Counted from the stretch's first letter, positions 52,677-61,622 are shown. The stretch is 64,000 bases of DNA from Agrococcus jejuensis (GCF_007679035.1 NZ_VEFR01000001.1:434001-498000), one strand, 5' to 3'. Notes: generated by a model from the sequence alone, not told the origin. A program made the numbers and translations.

Positions 52677-53507
52677 ATGCAGTGGATCGAGGCGGTCCTC
52701 CTCGGCATCCTGCAGGGCGCGACGGAGTTCCTGCCGATCTCGTCGAGCGCGCACCTGCGCATCGCCGGCCTGTTCCTGCCGGGCGCCGAGGATCCGGGCG
52801 CCACCTTCACGGCCATCACCCAGATCGGCACCGAGCTCGCGGTCGTGCTGTTCTTCTGGCGCGACATCGTGCGCATCCTGCAGCGCTGGTTCGGCGCGCT
52901 GCGCGGCACCGTGCCGAAGGACGACCCCGACGTGCGGATGGGGTGGCTCGTGATCATCGGCACCGTGCCGATCGTCGTGGCCGGAGTGCTGTTCCAGAGC
53001 CTCATCCGCGACCAGCTGCGCTCGCTGTGGATCACCGCGACCGTGCTCATCGTCTTCGGCCTCATCCTCGGCGCCGCCGACCTGCTCGGCCGCCGCGACA
53101 AGGGGCTCAAGGAGATCACCTACCGCGACGGCATCCTCGTGGGCCTCGCCCAGGTGCTGTCGCTCATCCCCGGAGTCTCGCGCTCGGGCGCGACGACGAC
53201 GATGGGCCGCGCGCTCGGCTACGAGCGCCCGGCTGCCGCGAAGTACGCGTTCCTGCTCGCGATCCCCGCCGTCTTCGGCGCCGGCCTCTACGAGACCTAC
53301 CAGGCGCTCACCGAGCCCTCGTCGTCGGGCTACGGCTGGGGTCCGACGATCCTCGCGACCGTCGTCGCGTTCGGCGTGGGCCTCGCCGTGATCCGCTTCC
53401 TCATGGCCTACATCTCGAAGCACTCCTTCCTGCCGTTCGTCGTCTACCGCGTCGCGCTCGGCACGGCGCTGCTCGTCGCCCTCGGCGCTGGCTGGATCGC
53501 TGCATGA
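52677..53507 (+). CDS. uppP: Undecaprenyl-diphosphatase UppP
   Basis: UppP recycles the lipid carrier of cell-wall synthesis by removing a phosphate from undecaprenyl diphosphate; extra copies give bacitracin resistance. The 276-residue membrane protein has the motif GATEFLPISSSAHL near the N-terminus and IPGVSRSGATTTMG in the middle, with about eight helices. The ATG follows the M20 stop with no gap, and its stop overlaps mshC as ATGA. Confidence 0.96.
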   Translation: MQWIEAVLLGILQGATEFLPISSSAHLRIAGLFLPGAEDPGATFTAITQIGTELAVVLFFWRDIVRILQRWFGALRGTVPKDDPDVRMGWLVIIGTVPIVVAGVLFQSLIRDQLRSLWITATVLIVFGLILGAADLLGRRDKGLKEITYRDGILVGLAQVLSLIPGVSRSGATTTMGRALGYERPAAAKYAFLLAIPAVFGAGLYETYQALTEPSSSGYGWGPTILATVVAFGVGLAVIRFLMAYISKHSFLPFVVYRVALGTALLVALGAGWIAA

Positions 53508-54718
53508 GGACGTGGGAGCGCGCAGCCACGCCTCGGCTGCCCGGCACCGGTCCGCATCCGGCGCTGCACGACGCGAAGACCGACGCGCCGCTCGTCGTGC
53601 CGACCGACGGGCCCGCGTCGCTCTACACGTGCGGCATCACGCCGTACGACGCGACGCACATCGGCCACGCGGCGACCTATCTCGCGAGCGACACGCTCAC
53701 GCGCGTCTGGCTCGACGCGGGGCTCGACGTGCGCACGGCGATGAACTCGACCGACGTCGACGACCCGCTGCTCGAGCGTGCGACGCGCGACGGGGTCGAC
53801 TGGCGTGCGCTCGCCGAGCGCGAGCAGGAGGTCTTCCGCGCCGACATGGCCGCGCTGCGCATCCTGCCGCCCGACTCGTGGATCGCCGTGACCGAGCGCA
53901 TCGACGAGATCGCCGCCGCCGTCGCGGCGCTGCTCGACTCGGGCGACGCGTACCTCGTCGACGCCGACGTCTACTTCGACACGACGCGCGAGCGCGCCTA
54001 CCCCCTCGGTCTCGGCAGCCGCACCGATCGCGAGGCGATGCTGCACCTCGCGCGCGAGCACGGCGGCGACCCCGATCGCGCGGGCAAGCGCGATCCGCTC
54101 GACCCGCTGCTGTGGCGTGCCGAGCGACCCGGCGAGCCCGCGTGGGACTCGCCCGTCGGTCGCGGCCGCCCGGGCTGGCACATCGAGTGCACGGTCATCG
54201 CGATGGCCGAGCTCGGCGCGCCGTTCACGGTCGCGGCCGGTGGCATCGACCTGCGCTTCCCGCACCAGGAGATGCAGGCGCACCACGCGCTCGGCCTCGG
54301 TGCATCGCTCTTCAGCGTCGCGCGCGCGAACGCGGGTCTCGTGGCGTACCAGGGCGAGAAGATGTCGAAGTCGCTCGGCAACCTCGTGAAGGTCCGCGCC
54401 CTGCTCGACGCGGGCGTGCGGCCCGCGGCGATCCGTCTCGCGCTGCTGGCCCATCACTGGCGCGGCGACTGGGAGTGGACCGACGCCGACCTCGCGATGG
54501 CGAACGAGCGCCTCGACCGGTGGACGGCGTGGGCGCAGGTGCTGCCCGACGACCCCTCGCACGACGACTCGGTGCTCGAGTGGCTGCGGTATACGCTGCA
54601 CCACGACCTCGACACCCCGGCGGCGCTGCAGGCCGTCGACGCGTTCGTCGACCGCGCGCCGGCCGACGACGTGTCGATCGATGCGATCGACGCGCTGCTG
54701 GGCGTGCGGCTGCGCTGA
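53504..54718 (+). CDS. mshC: Mycothiol ligase MshC
   Basis: MshC joins cysteine to glucosaminyl-inositol in mycothiol synthesis, the main thiol of actinobacteria. The 404-residue protein is a class I tRNA-synthetase relative with HIGH (THIGHAATYL), a zinc-ligand Cys in LYTCGITPYD, and KMSKS in QGEKMSKSLGN. It is distinguished from cysteinyl-tRNA synthetase by its short length and the lack of an anticodon-binding tail. ATGA overlap with uppP links it to that operon. Confidence 0.95.
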   Translation: MRTWERAATPRLPGTGPHPALHDAKTDAPLVVPTDGPASLYTCGITPYDATHIGHAATYLASDTLTRVWLDAGLDVRTAMNSTDVDDPLLERATRDGVDWRALAEREQEVFRADMAALRILPPDSWIAVTERIDEIAAAVAALLDSGDAYLVDADVYFDTTRERAYPLGLGSRTDREAMLHLAREHGGDPDRAGKRDPLDPLLWRAERPGEPAWDSPVGRGRPGWHIECTVIAMAELGAPFTVAAGGIDLRFPHQEMQAHHALGLGASLFSVARANAGLVAYQGEKMSKSLGNLVKVRALLDAGVRPAAIRLALLAHHWRGDWEWTDADLAMANERLDRWTAWAQVLPDDPSHDDSVLEWLRYTLHHDLDTPAALQAVDAFVDRAPADDVSIDAIDALLGVRLR

Positions 54719-54726
54719 GGGCTCCC

Positions 54727-54906
54727 GTGGCTGCCGCTCCCGTTCGTCGTCGCAAGCCGTGCGAGCGCTGCGGTCGCGACTTCGAGGACCGCAAGCGCTG
54801 GTCGGGCCGCGACCAGTGGGAGGCCGTGCGCTACTGCTCGCGCCGATGCCGCAGCGAGGCGGCGGCGGCACGCCGCCGCGAACGCCCGCCGTCGTCGGGG
54901 TCCTGA
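54727..54906 (+). CDS. DUF2256-like zinc-finger small protein
   Basis: This 59-residue protein matches DUF2256: KPCERCGRDFEDRKRW then VRYCSRRCRSEA, with two CxxC-type pairs that should bind zinc. GAGGG lies six bases before the GTG start, eight bases after the mshC stop. DUF2256 function is unknown. It is probably the last gene of the M20-uppP-mshC operon. Confidence 0.85.
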   Translation: MAAAPVRRRKPCERCGRDFEDRKRWSGRDQWEAVRYCSRRCRSEAAAARRRERPPSSGS

Positions 54907-54916
54907 GCCGGCGGCG

Positions 54917-55921
54917 TCAGCCGACGAGGCGCGTGAACCGTCCCGTGTCGAGCCACGCCGACAGGCGCGCCACCGCGGTGTCGAGGTAGGCGCGGGCGTC
55001 GGCGCGCAGCGATGCCGTCGTCGACGACAGGAGGTCGTTGGCGAGCAGCAGCTGGCGCCCAGCGGCGAGCGCGTGCAGGTCGGCCTGGGAGGCGTCGGGC
55101 AGGGGAGCGACCGAGGCGTAGCCCTCGGCGAGCGCGACGTGGACCTCGGGGTCGTCGGCGTAGAAGCGCGCGATGGCGAGGTCGAGCGCGGGCACGCCGA
55201 GGCCGGCGTCGTCGAAGTCGAGCAGCTGCAGGCCGCCGGCGGACCGCAGCAGGTTGCCGGAGTGCAGGTCGGCGTGCAACGGCCGTACGCCGCCGAGCAC
55301 GTGCAGCCGCGTGAGCACGGCCTGCGACCGGGTCCGCGCCTCGTCGAGCACGGTCCGCGACGGCGCGTCGAGGTCGTCGACCTCGGCGAGCGCGTCGTGG
55401 TCGCCGAAGAGCACGTCGTCGAGCACCGGCAGCGAGGCACCGGTCGGCGCCGACCAGCCGGCCGCGTGCACGTGCATGCGCGCCATGGCCGCGCCGAGCA
55501 TCCGCGCCGTCGACACGTCGAGCGCGTCGTCGATCGCCACGCCGTCGAGCCATCCCGCGACCGTCACGATCGCGGTGCGGCCGAACCCCTCGCTCGCGAT
55601 GCCCGTCCACCACGCACCGTCGATCGTCGGCAGCGGCACGGGCACGACGACGCCGGCCTCGGAGGCGAGCGCGAGCTGCCACGCCTGCTGGGCGTCGATG
55701 TGCTCGGGCGTCGCCTTCGACCCGACGAGGATGCGCAGCGCCCACGATGCGCCGTCACGGTCGACGCGGAACGTCGAGTTGTAGGCGTGGAGGACCGAGG
55801 TCACGACGCTGCCCTCGAGCCCGAAGCCAGGGAGCGCCTCGACGGCGATGGCGCGCAGCAGCGCGACCTGCTCGGCCTCCGACAGGTCCGCGAACGGCGT
55901 CGCGGCCTCTGCAGCCGTCAC
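54917..55921 (-). CDS. Phosphotransferase (APH/ChoK-like kinase fold)
   Basis: This 334-residue protein has the aminoglycoside-phosphotransferase fold: catalytic loop LHADLHSGNLL and metal-binding DFDDAGLG, with an N-terminal nucleotide lobe. It resembles the SrkA/YihE and homoserine-kinase-type group of small-molecule or protein kinases, not classical drug resistance. It starts at GTG (55921), four bases after the PAC2 stop on the same strand, so it is probably co-transcribed with PAC2. Substrate unknown. Confidence 0.87.
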   Translation of the reverse strand: MTAAEAATPFADLSEAEQVALLRAIAVEALPGFGLEGSVVTSVLHAYNSTFRVDRDGASWALRILVGSKATPEHIDAQQAWQLALASEAGVVVPVPLPTIDGAWWTGIASEGFGRTAIVTVAGWLDGVAIDDALDVSTARMLGAAMARMHVHAAGWSAPTGASLPVLDDVLFGDHDALAEVDDLDAPSRTVLDEARTRSQAVLTRLHVLGGVRPLHADLHSGNLLRSAGGLQLLDFDDAGLGVPALDLAIARFYADDPEVHVALAEGYASVAPLPDASQADLHALAAGRQLLLANDLLSSTTASLRADARAYLDTAVARLSAWLDTGRFTRLVG

Positions 55922-55925
55922 AGGC

Positions 55926-56864
55926 TCAGACGGGCGGCGGGGGAGCGGGGTGGTCGTCGCCCTCGGCGTCCGCGTCGGGCTCGTCGTCGGGATGCTGGGT
56001 CTCGAGGAAGCGCTGGAACTCCTTCGCGAGCGCCTCGCCCGAGGCCTCCGGGCTCTCGACCGTGTCCCGCTGCTGCTCGAGGTGGCCGATGTACGCGCGC
56101 ATGTCGTCGTCGCGCTCCGCGAGCTCGTCGACGCCCGACTCCCACTCGCCAGCCAGACGCGGCAGCTCGCCGAGCGGCACCGTGACGTCGAGCAGCTCCG
56201 TGAGCCGGTCGAGCAGCGCGATCGTCGCCTTGGGCACGTGCGTCGCGTGCACGTAGTGCGGCACCGACGCCCACACGCTCGCGGTCTGGATGCCCACCTG
56301 CTCTGCCGCCATCGCGATGACCGACATGATGCCGGTCGGGCCCTCGTACTCGCTCTGCTGCACGCCGAGGCGGTGCCGCAGCGACGCCGACTCGCTCGTG
56401 ACGCTCGTCGGCGTGGGTCGCGTGTGCGGCACGTCGGCGAGCATCGCGCCGACGAAGACCATCGCATCGACCTCGCACTGCCGAGCGATCTCGACCGCCT
56501 GGTCGGCGAAGTCCAGCCAGTTGCGGCTCGGCTCGGCGCCCAGCAGCGCGAAGAGCTCGCCGTCGGCACCGGTCGACACCGACAGTCCCGCATCCTCGAC
56601 GATCGCCTCGCGCTCGCTCGACCGCGTCGGCGCGTACGCGATGGTCGCGGGCCATGACAGCGCACGCGACCCGTCCTCGAGCCTGCGCAGCATCGGTCGC
56701 GCGAACGTGAAGTCGAGGAAGTCGTCGGGCTCGATCTCGTCGAACGGCTCGAGCTCGCACGCGTCGATGACGCGTCGCACGGCCGTCGAGGCCGCCTCGC
56801 CCGCGTCGTTCCAGCCCTCGAACGCGACGAGCATGATGCGTCCGATGATCGGTCCCGTGCTCAC
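55926..56864 (-). CDS. PAC2-family protein (proteasome assembly chaperone-like)
   Basis: This 312-residue protein matches the PAC2 (DUF75) family with VAFEGWNDAGEAAS near the N-terminus and a mid-protein GIMSVIAMAAEQVGI region. In actinobacteria PAC2 genes usually lie near mshC and the proteasome locus; their function is unclear. GAGGAG lies nine bases before the chosen GTG (56864). The C-terminus is an acidic and proline-rich tail (QHPDDEPDADAEGDD, then APPPPV). The proteasome genes themselves are not in this window. Confidence 0.9.
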   Translation of the reverse strand: MSTGPIIGRIMLVAFEGWNDAGEAASTAVRRVIDACELEPFDEIEPDDFLDFTFARPMLRRLEDGSRALSWPATIAYAPTRSSEREAIVEDAGLSVSTGADGELFALLGAEPSRNWLDFADQAVEIARQCEVDAMVFVGAMLADVPHTRPTPTSVTSESASLRHRLGVQQSEYEGPTGIMSVIAMAAEQVGIQTASVWASVPHYVHATHVPKATIALLDRLTELLDVTVPLGELPRLAGEWESGVDELAERDDDMRAYIGHLEQQRDTVESPEASGEALAKEFQRFLETQHPDDEPDADAEGDDHPAPPPPV

Positions 56865-56943
56865 CTGCGTCGTCTCCTCATCAGGCGTCCACCCTACGCC
56901 CGCGTGCCTGGGCCGACGGGCGATCGCACCCTGCCACGGAACG

Positions 56944-56949
56944 TAGGAT
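56944..56949 (+). promoter_or_regulatory. -10 box of a leaderless promoter (TAGGAT)
   Basis: TAGGAT lies six bases before the GTG of the HAD gene, which leads the HAD-trmI-FKBP-pafBC run. Confidence 0.55.
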
Positions 56950-56955
56950 GGTGCG

Positions 56956-57624
56956 GTGAGCGATCTGGATGCCGTGCTGTGGGATCTCGACGGCACCCTC
57001 ATCGACAGCGAGTCCTACTGGCGCGTCGCGGAGCGGCGCCTCGTGGCCGAGTTCGACGTGGCGTGGACCCTCGACGACGAAGCCGCCCTCGTGGGCGTCG
57101 ACCTATGGGACGGCGCTCGCTACATGGTGGGGCGCGGCGTCGCGATGGAGCCCGACGACATCGTCGCGCGCCTCGACCGCGAGGTGATGGCGCAGCTGCG
57201 CGAGCACGTGCCGTTCCGGCCGGGGGCCGCCGAGCTGCTGACGTCGCTCAGGGCGGCCGAGGTGCCCCTCGCGCTCGTGACGATGTCGACGCGTGCGCTC
57301 GTCGAGCTCGTGCTCGCGTCGAGCGAGGCGCAGCTGGGCGTGCAGCCGTTCACGGTGTCCGTGACGGGCGACGAGGTGCCGCGCGGCAAGCCGTTCCCCG
57401 ACCCGTACCTGCAGGCGCTCGAGGCGCTCGGCGCCCGTGCCGCGTCGTCGGTGGCGTTCGAGGACTCGATCCCCGGATCGACGTCGGCGCGCGACGCGGG
57501 GCTCGTGACCGTCGGCGTCCCGCACGAGGCCGACCTCGGCGACGTCGCCGGCATCACGCTGTGGCCGACGCTCGTCGATCGCACCGTCGACGACGTGCGC
57601 GACCTCGTGGGGGTGCGCGCATGA
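56956..57624 (+). CDS. HAD-superfamily hydrolase
   Basis: This 222-residue phosphatase-like protein has motif I LWDLDGTLIDSE (nucleophile Asp), a helical cap, motif II VTMSTRA, and motif III/IV with GKPFPDPY and FEDSIPG. It resembles beta-phosphoglucomutase/phosphatase-like HAD IA enzymes; the substrate is unknown. It overlaps trmI as ATGA. HAD-trmI pairs at this position are common next to the actinobacterial proteasome locus. Confidence 0.91.
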   Translation: MSDLDAVLWDLDGTLIDSESYWRVAERRLVAEFDVAWTLDDEAALVGVDLWDGARYMVGRGVAMEPDDIVARLDREVMAQLREHVPFRPGAAELLTSLRAAEVPLALVTMSTRALVELVLASSEAQLGVQPFTVSVTGDEVPRGKPFPDPYLQALEALGARAASSVAFEDSIPGSTSARDAGLVTVGVPHEADLGDVAGITLWPTLVDRTVDDVRDLVGVRA

Positions 57625-58625
57625 CGCCGCGCACCGGCCCGCTCCGCCTCGGCGACCCCGTGCAGCTCACGGGTCCCAAGCAGCGCCTCCACACCATCGT
57701 GCTCACCGAGGGCTCGACGTTCCACACGCAGCACGGCGCCCTGCCGCACGAGGAGATCGTCGGCCATCCCGACGGCTCGATCGTGCACGTCGGCGAGCAC
57801 GCGTACCTCGCGGTGCGCCCGCTGCTGCACGACTACGTCATGTCGATGCCGCGCGGCGCCGCGATCGTCTACCCCAAGGACGCCGGCCACATCCTCACGT
57901 ACGCCGACATCCAGCCCGGCCTCACGGTCGTCGAGGCGGGCGTCGGCTCGGGCGCGCTGTCGCTGTGGCTGCTGCGCGCCCTCGCCGGCCAGGGCGAGCT
58001 CGTCTCGTTCGAGCGTCGCCAGGAGTTCCTCGACATCGCCGAGGCGAACGTGGCCGGATGGTTCGGCGAGCGGCCCGCCAACTGGCGCACCGCCGTCGGC
58101 GACCTCGCCGAGACCCTCGGCGACCACGTGCCCGACCAGACGGCCGACCGCGTCGTGCTCGACATGCTCGCACCGTGGGAGTGCGTGGATGCGGCCGCGA
58201 CGGCGCTGCAGCCCGGCGGCATCCTGCTCGCCTACGTCGCGACCGTGACGCAGCTCTCGCGCACCGTCGAGGCCGTGCGCGACGACGGCCGCTTCGCCGA
58301 GCCGCAGTCGCAGGAGACGCTCATCCGCTCATGGCACGTCGACGGCCTCGCCGTGCGCCCCGACCACCGCATGGTCGCCCATACCGGCTTCCTCATGACG
58401 GCCCGTCGCGTCGCCGACGACCTCGAGATCCCGTCGTTCAAGCGCCGCTCGAACAAGGCCTCGTACACCGACGCCGACGTCGAGGCGTGGACGCCCGGCG
58501 CCGTGGGCGATCGCGAGAAGAGCGACAAGCGCCTGCGGCGTGCCGTGCGCGACGCGCAGCGGCAGGCCGACCGCCTCGCCGCCGGTACGATCGACTCCGA
58601 CTCCCGACCTGAGGATGACGCGTGA
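57621..58625 (+). CDS. trmI: tRNA (adenine-58-N1)-methyltransferase TrmI
   Basis: TrmI methylates adenine 58 in the T-loop of tRNAs. The 334-residue protein has an N-terminal beta domain, the SAM-binding motif VEAGVGSGALSLWLLRAL, and VVLDMLAPWE. A Lys/Arg-rich C-terminal tail carries an extra 60 residues. It overlaps HAD (ATGA) and the FKBP lipoprotein gene (GTGA). In relatives the next genes are mpa, dop, pup and prcBA. Confidence 0.94.
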   Translation: MTPRTGPLRLGDPVQLTGPKQRLHTIVLTEGSTFHTQHGALPHEEIVGHPDGSIVHVGEHAYLAVRPLLHDYVMSMPRGAAIVYPKDAGHILTYADIQPGLTVVEAGVGSGALSLWLLRALAGQGELVSFERRQEFLDIAEANVAGWFGERPANWRTAVGDLAETLGDHVPDQTADRVVLDMLAPWECVDAAATALQPGGILLAYVATVTQLSRTVEAVRDDGRFAEPQSQETLIRSWHVDGLAVRPDHRMVAHTGFLMTARRVADDLEIPSFKRRSNKASYTDADVEAWTPGAVGDREKSDKRLRRAVRDAQRQADRLAAGTIDSDSRPEDDA

Positions 58626-59599
58626 CCAAGCACCTCCGCCGCCCCATCACGGCGGCTGCAGCACTCCTGATCGTCGGCACCGCGCTCACGGCGTGCCACG
58701 TCGTGCCGGCGGAGCAGTCCGTCGCAGGCTGCACCCCGTCGATCCAGCCCGGCGGCGCCTCGAACGCCGTGCACGCCACGACGGGCATCGACGCGCTGCC
58801 GACCGACGTGCCGTTCCAGACGCCGCTGGCGATCGACGGCCCTGAGGCGAGCATCCGCGGCGCGGGGGAGGACCCCGCCGAGCCCGGCGACGTCGTGATC
58901 GCCGACTACACGCTGTACGACGGCACCACGGGCGAGGTGCTCGAGTCGACCGACTCGACGCTGCTGCGCGCGCTCGCCGCGGACTCGGGCGAGGAGATCC
59001 AGCCCGCCTCGCAGCAGCTCACGCTGCGCACGGGCGGCGAGACCGTGCTCTCGCAGGGTCTCGAGTGCGCCACGGCCGGCTCGACCGTCGCGCTCGTCGC
59101 GCCCTACCTCGACCTCTTCGGCGACTCCGTCGCGCAGGCGGGCGTCGACCCCGAGTCGACGGCCGTGCTGCTGCTCGAGGTGCAGGACGCGTTCCCCGGC
59201 CGCGCCGAGGGCTTCCCGCAGCCTGCCGTCGGTGGCATCCCCGCGATCGCGCTCGCGACCGACGGCACGCCCGGCGTGACCTTCTCGGGTGCCGACGCGC
59301 CGACCGAGCTCACGGTCGGCACCACCATCGGTGGCGACGGAGCCGTCGTCGGCGAGACCGACACCATCGTCGTGCAGTACACGCTCCTCGAGTGGGATGC
59401 GACGACCGTGACCGAGACGACGTGGGGCTCTGCGCCCGCGACCTTCGAGCTCTCCGGGCTCATCCCCGGCTTCCAGCAGGCCGTCATCGGCCAGCGGGTC
59501 GGCAGCCAGGTCGTCGCGGTCGTGCCGCCGGAGCTCGGCTACGACGACGGTCGCACGCTCGTCTTCGTCATCGACATCCTGGACGCCGAGGCGCCGTGA
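58622..59599 (+). CDS. FKBP-type peptidyl-prolyl isomerase lipoprotein
   Basis: This 325-residue protein is exported as a lipoprotein (signal peptide with lipobox LTAC, Cys about residue 25). Its C-terminal FKBP domain contains IVVQYTLLEWD, GLIPGFQQAVIGQRVGS and PPELGYDD. A weaker related domain is in the N-terminal half (PGDVVIADYTLYDGTTGEVL). FKBPs speed proline isomerisation during folding outside the membrane. The GTG start overlaps the trmI stop, and the stop overlaps pafB as GTGA, so it is in one translation-coupled run. Confidence 0.91.
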   Translation: MTKHLRRPITAAAALLIVGTALTACHVVPAEQSVAGCTPSIQPGGASNAVHATTGIDALPTDVPFQTPLAIDGPEASIRGAGEDPAEPGDVVIADYTLYDGTTGEVLESTDSTLLRALAADSGEEIQPASQQLTLRTGGETVLSQGLECATAGSTVALVAPYLDLFGDSVAQAGVDPESTAVLLLEVQDAFPGRAEGFPQPAVGGIPAIALATDGTPGVTFSGADAPTELTVGTTIGGDGAVVGETDTIVVQYTLLEWDATTVTETTWGSAPATFELSGLIPGFQQAVIGQRVGSQVVAVVPPELGYDDGRTLVFVIDILDAEAP

Positions 59600-60579
59600 G
59601 CGACGTCAGCGTGTCGGAGCGCCAGTTCTCGCTGACGCTCGCGCTCCTGCACGCTGCGCACGGAGCCACGAAGCGCGAGCTCTTCGAGCGCGTCGCCGGC
59701 TACCAGGGGCGCCCGATCGACGCCGCCCTCGAGCGGCAGTTCGAGCGCGACAAGGACGACCTGCGCGAGCAGGGCTTCGTCATCGACGTCTTCACGCCGC
59801 CCGCCGAGCACGACAACAACCAGGAGTCGCGCTACCGACTGCTCGACGCCGTCGTGGGCACGCCCGAGGACCTCGCGTTCTCGGAGTCCGAGCGCACGCT
59901 CATCGACCTCGCGCTGCGCGTGTGGCGCGACGGCGGGCTCACGGAGGAGTCGCAGCTCGCGACGACGAAGCTGCGCGCGCATCCGCAGTACCGGGCCGGT
60001 CTCGCGCATGCGGTGTCGCCGACGCAGTCGGCCGTGGATCGCGCCTTCCAGTCGCTCAAGCGCGCGACCGAGCGCGGCGCCGTCGTGCAGTTCGCGTACC
60101 TGAAGCCGGGCGAGCGTGAGGCGACGAGGCGCACGGTGCAGCCGTGGTGCGTGCTGCTGTTCCGCAGCCGCTGGATGCTGCACGGCTTCGACGTCGACCG
60201 CGGCGAGACGCGCACGTTCCTCATGCGTCGCATCGTGAGCGACGTGCAGGCGACGAAGCCGCGCGAGCCGTTCACGGTGCCCGAGGGCGCCGCCGACGCC
60301 GCGCTCGAGGATCTCGAGCGCATCTGGGCATCGGCGACGGCGCGCGTGCGCGTGCTGCCGGGCTCCGACGCCGAGGTGCGTCTCGCCCGCCGCCGCGACA
60401 CGACGGTCGAGGGCGACGAGCTCACGCTGCACCACGCGGACACGAACCTGCTCGCCGACGAGCTCGCCGGCTACGGCGCCGAGGTCGTCGTGCTGCACCC
60501 GCCGCTGCTCGCGGCGCTCGTGCGCGAGCGGCTCGAGCGCATCCGCGACGCGCATGCGGACGACCAGGGAGCGGTCTGA
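59596..60579 (+). CDS. pafB: WYL-domain transcriptional regulator PafB
   Basis: PafB pairs with PafC as the PafBC regulator, which in mycobacteria activates DNA-damage genes independently of Pup. The 327-residue protein has an N-terminal helix-turn-helix (TKRELFERVAGYQG) and a WYL domain (VVQFAYLKPGEREATRRTVQPW, RWMLHGFDV, RTFLMRRI). GTG overlaps the FKBP stop. It overlaps pafC as TGATG, fitting a heterodimer. The pafA ligase gene that names the operon is not upstream. Confidence 0.93.
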   Translation: MSDVSVSERQFSLTLALLHAAHGATKRELFERVAGYQGRPIDAALERQFERDKDDLREQGFVIDVFTPPAEHDNNQESRYRLLDAVVGTPEDLAFSESERTLIDLALRVWRDGGLTEESQLATTKLRAHPQYRAGLAHAVSPTQSAVDRAFQSLKRATERGAVVQFAYLKPGEREATRRTVQPWCVLLFRSRWMLHGFDVDRGETRTFLMRRIVSDVQATKPREPFTVPEGAADAALEDLERIWASATARVRVLPGSDAEVRLARRRDTTVEGDELTLHHADTNLLADELAGYGAEVVVLHPPLLAALVRERLERIRDAHADDQGAV

Positions 60580-61526
60580 TGGCGGGCAAGGGTCAGCGGC
60601 AGTCGATCGCGCTGCTCGTCGCGCTCATCCCGTACCTCTCGGCTGAGGGCAGCGTCACGGTCGCGCAGGCCGCAGCGCACTTCGACGTGACGGAGGCGCG
60701 CATCCGCGACGCGGTGCGCCTCATCTTCATGTCGGGCGTGCCCGACGGGTTCGGCGACTTCGACCGCTTCGACCTCAACGTCGACGCCTTCGAGGACCAC
60801 GACGTCATCGAGCTCGGCTACCGGCCGACGCTCGACGGCGACGCCATCCGCCTCGCACCGCGCGAGATGGGCGCGATCCTCGCGGGCCTCCGGCTCATCG
60901 CGGGCGTGCAGGGCGTCGACGACGACGCCGTCGCAGCGCTCGCCGCGCGACTGCGCCGTGCCGCGGTGCCCGCCGCCGCGACGCTCGGCGTCGACGCCCC
61001 CGTGGCCGACTCGTCGGCGCGCGCCGTGCGCGACGCCATCGAGCACCGCGTCGTCGTGCACCTCGACTACCGCAAGCCGGGCGCCGCCACCGAGCGGCGG
61101 ACGATCGCGCCGACGGCCCTCGAGCTGCGCGACGGGCAGGCGTACGTCGTCGGCTACGACCTCGACCGCGCCGCAGAGCGCCGCTTCCGTCTCGACCGCA
61201 CCGAGTCGGTCGCGCACGCCGACGTCGCCTATCCCGATGCCGCGCTCGCCGCGACGCGGGAGCGCATCGACGCCGACGAGACGATCGTCGTGCGGGCGAC
61301 GCCCGCGGCGGCGGCGCTGCTCGCCGACTACGCAGACGGACCCTCGCGCGTCGACGGCGAGCACGAGATCGTCGACATCCGGGTGTGGAACGCGGACGCC
61401 GTGCTGCGGCAGGTCGCGTCGCTCGGCGGCGACGCCGTCGTGCTGCGTCCGGCGTCGGCACGGGCGGCACTGCGCCGATTCGCGGAGGCCGCCCTCCTGG
61501 CCGGAGATCGCCCGAGCGCGCCGTGA
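60579..61526 (+). CDS. pafC: WYL-domain transcriptional regulator PafC
   Basis: The partner of PafB, 315 residues. An N-terminal winged helix (VTVAQAAAHFDVTEARIRDAV) precedes a central connector and a WYL domain (VVHLDYRKPGAATERRTIAP, QAYVVGYDLDRAAERRFRLDRTE). It starts one base into the pafB stop. A 10-base direct repeat (GTGACGTCGC twice) sits at its stop codon, 61523-61542. It is followed by 96 bases before tatA. Confidence 0.93.
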   Translation: MAGKGQRQSIALLVALIPYLSAEGSVTVAQAAAHFDVTEARIRDAVRLIFMSGVPDGFGDFDRFDLNVDAFEDHDVIELGYRPTLDGDAIRLAPREMGAILAGLRLIAGVQGVDDDAVAALAARLRRAAVPAAATLGVDAPVADSSARAVRDAIEHRVVVHLDYRKPGAATERRTIAPTALELRDGQAYVVGYDLDRAAERRFRLDRTESVAHADVAYPDAALAATRERIDADETIVVRATPAAAALLADYADGPSRVDGEHEIVDIRVWNADAVLRQVASLGGDAVVLRPASARAALRRFAEAALLAGDRPSAP

Positions 61527-61622
61527 CGTCGCGTGACGTCGCACATCCGCTCGGCGCGCCGTAGCGAACCCCATGGAGGCGTACGCGCGGTACCCTGGAC
61601 ACGACATCGAGAGGAATCGATC

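Noticed and set aside
54917-55921. Aminoglycoside resistance gene
   Set aside because: The kinase-fold motifs are shared by many metabolic kinases, and its coupling to PAC2 and chromosomal context argue against a resistance role.
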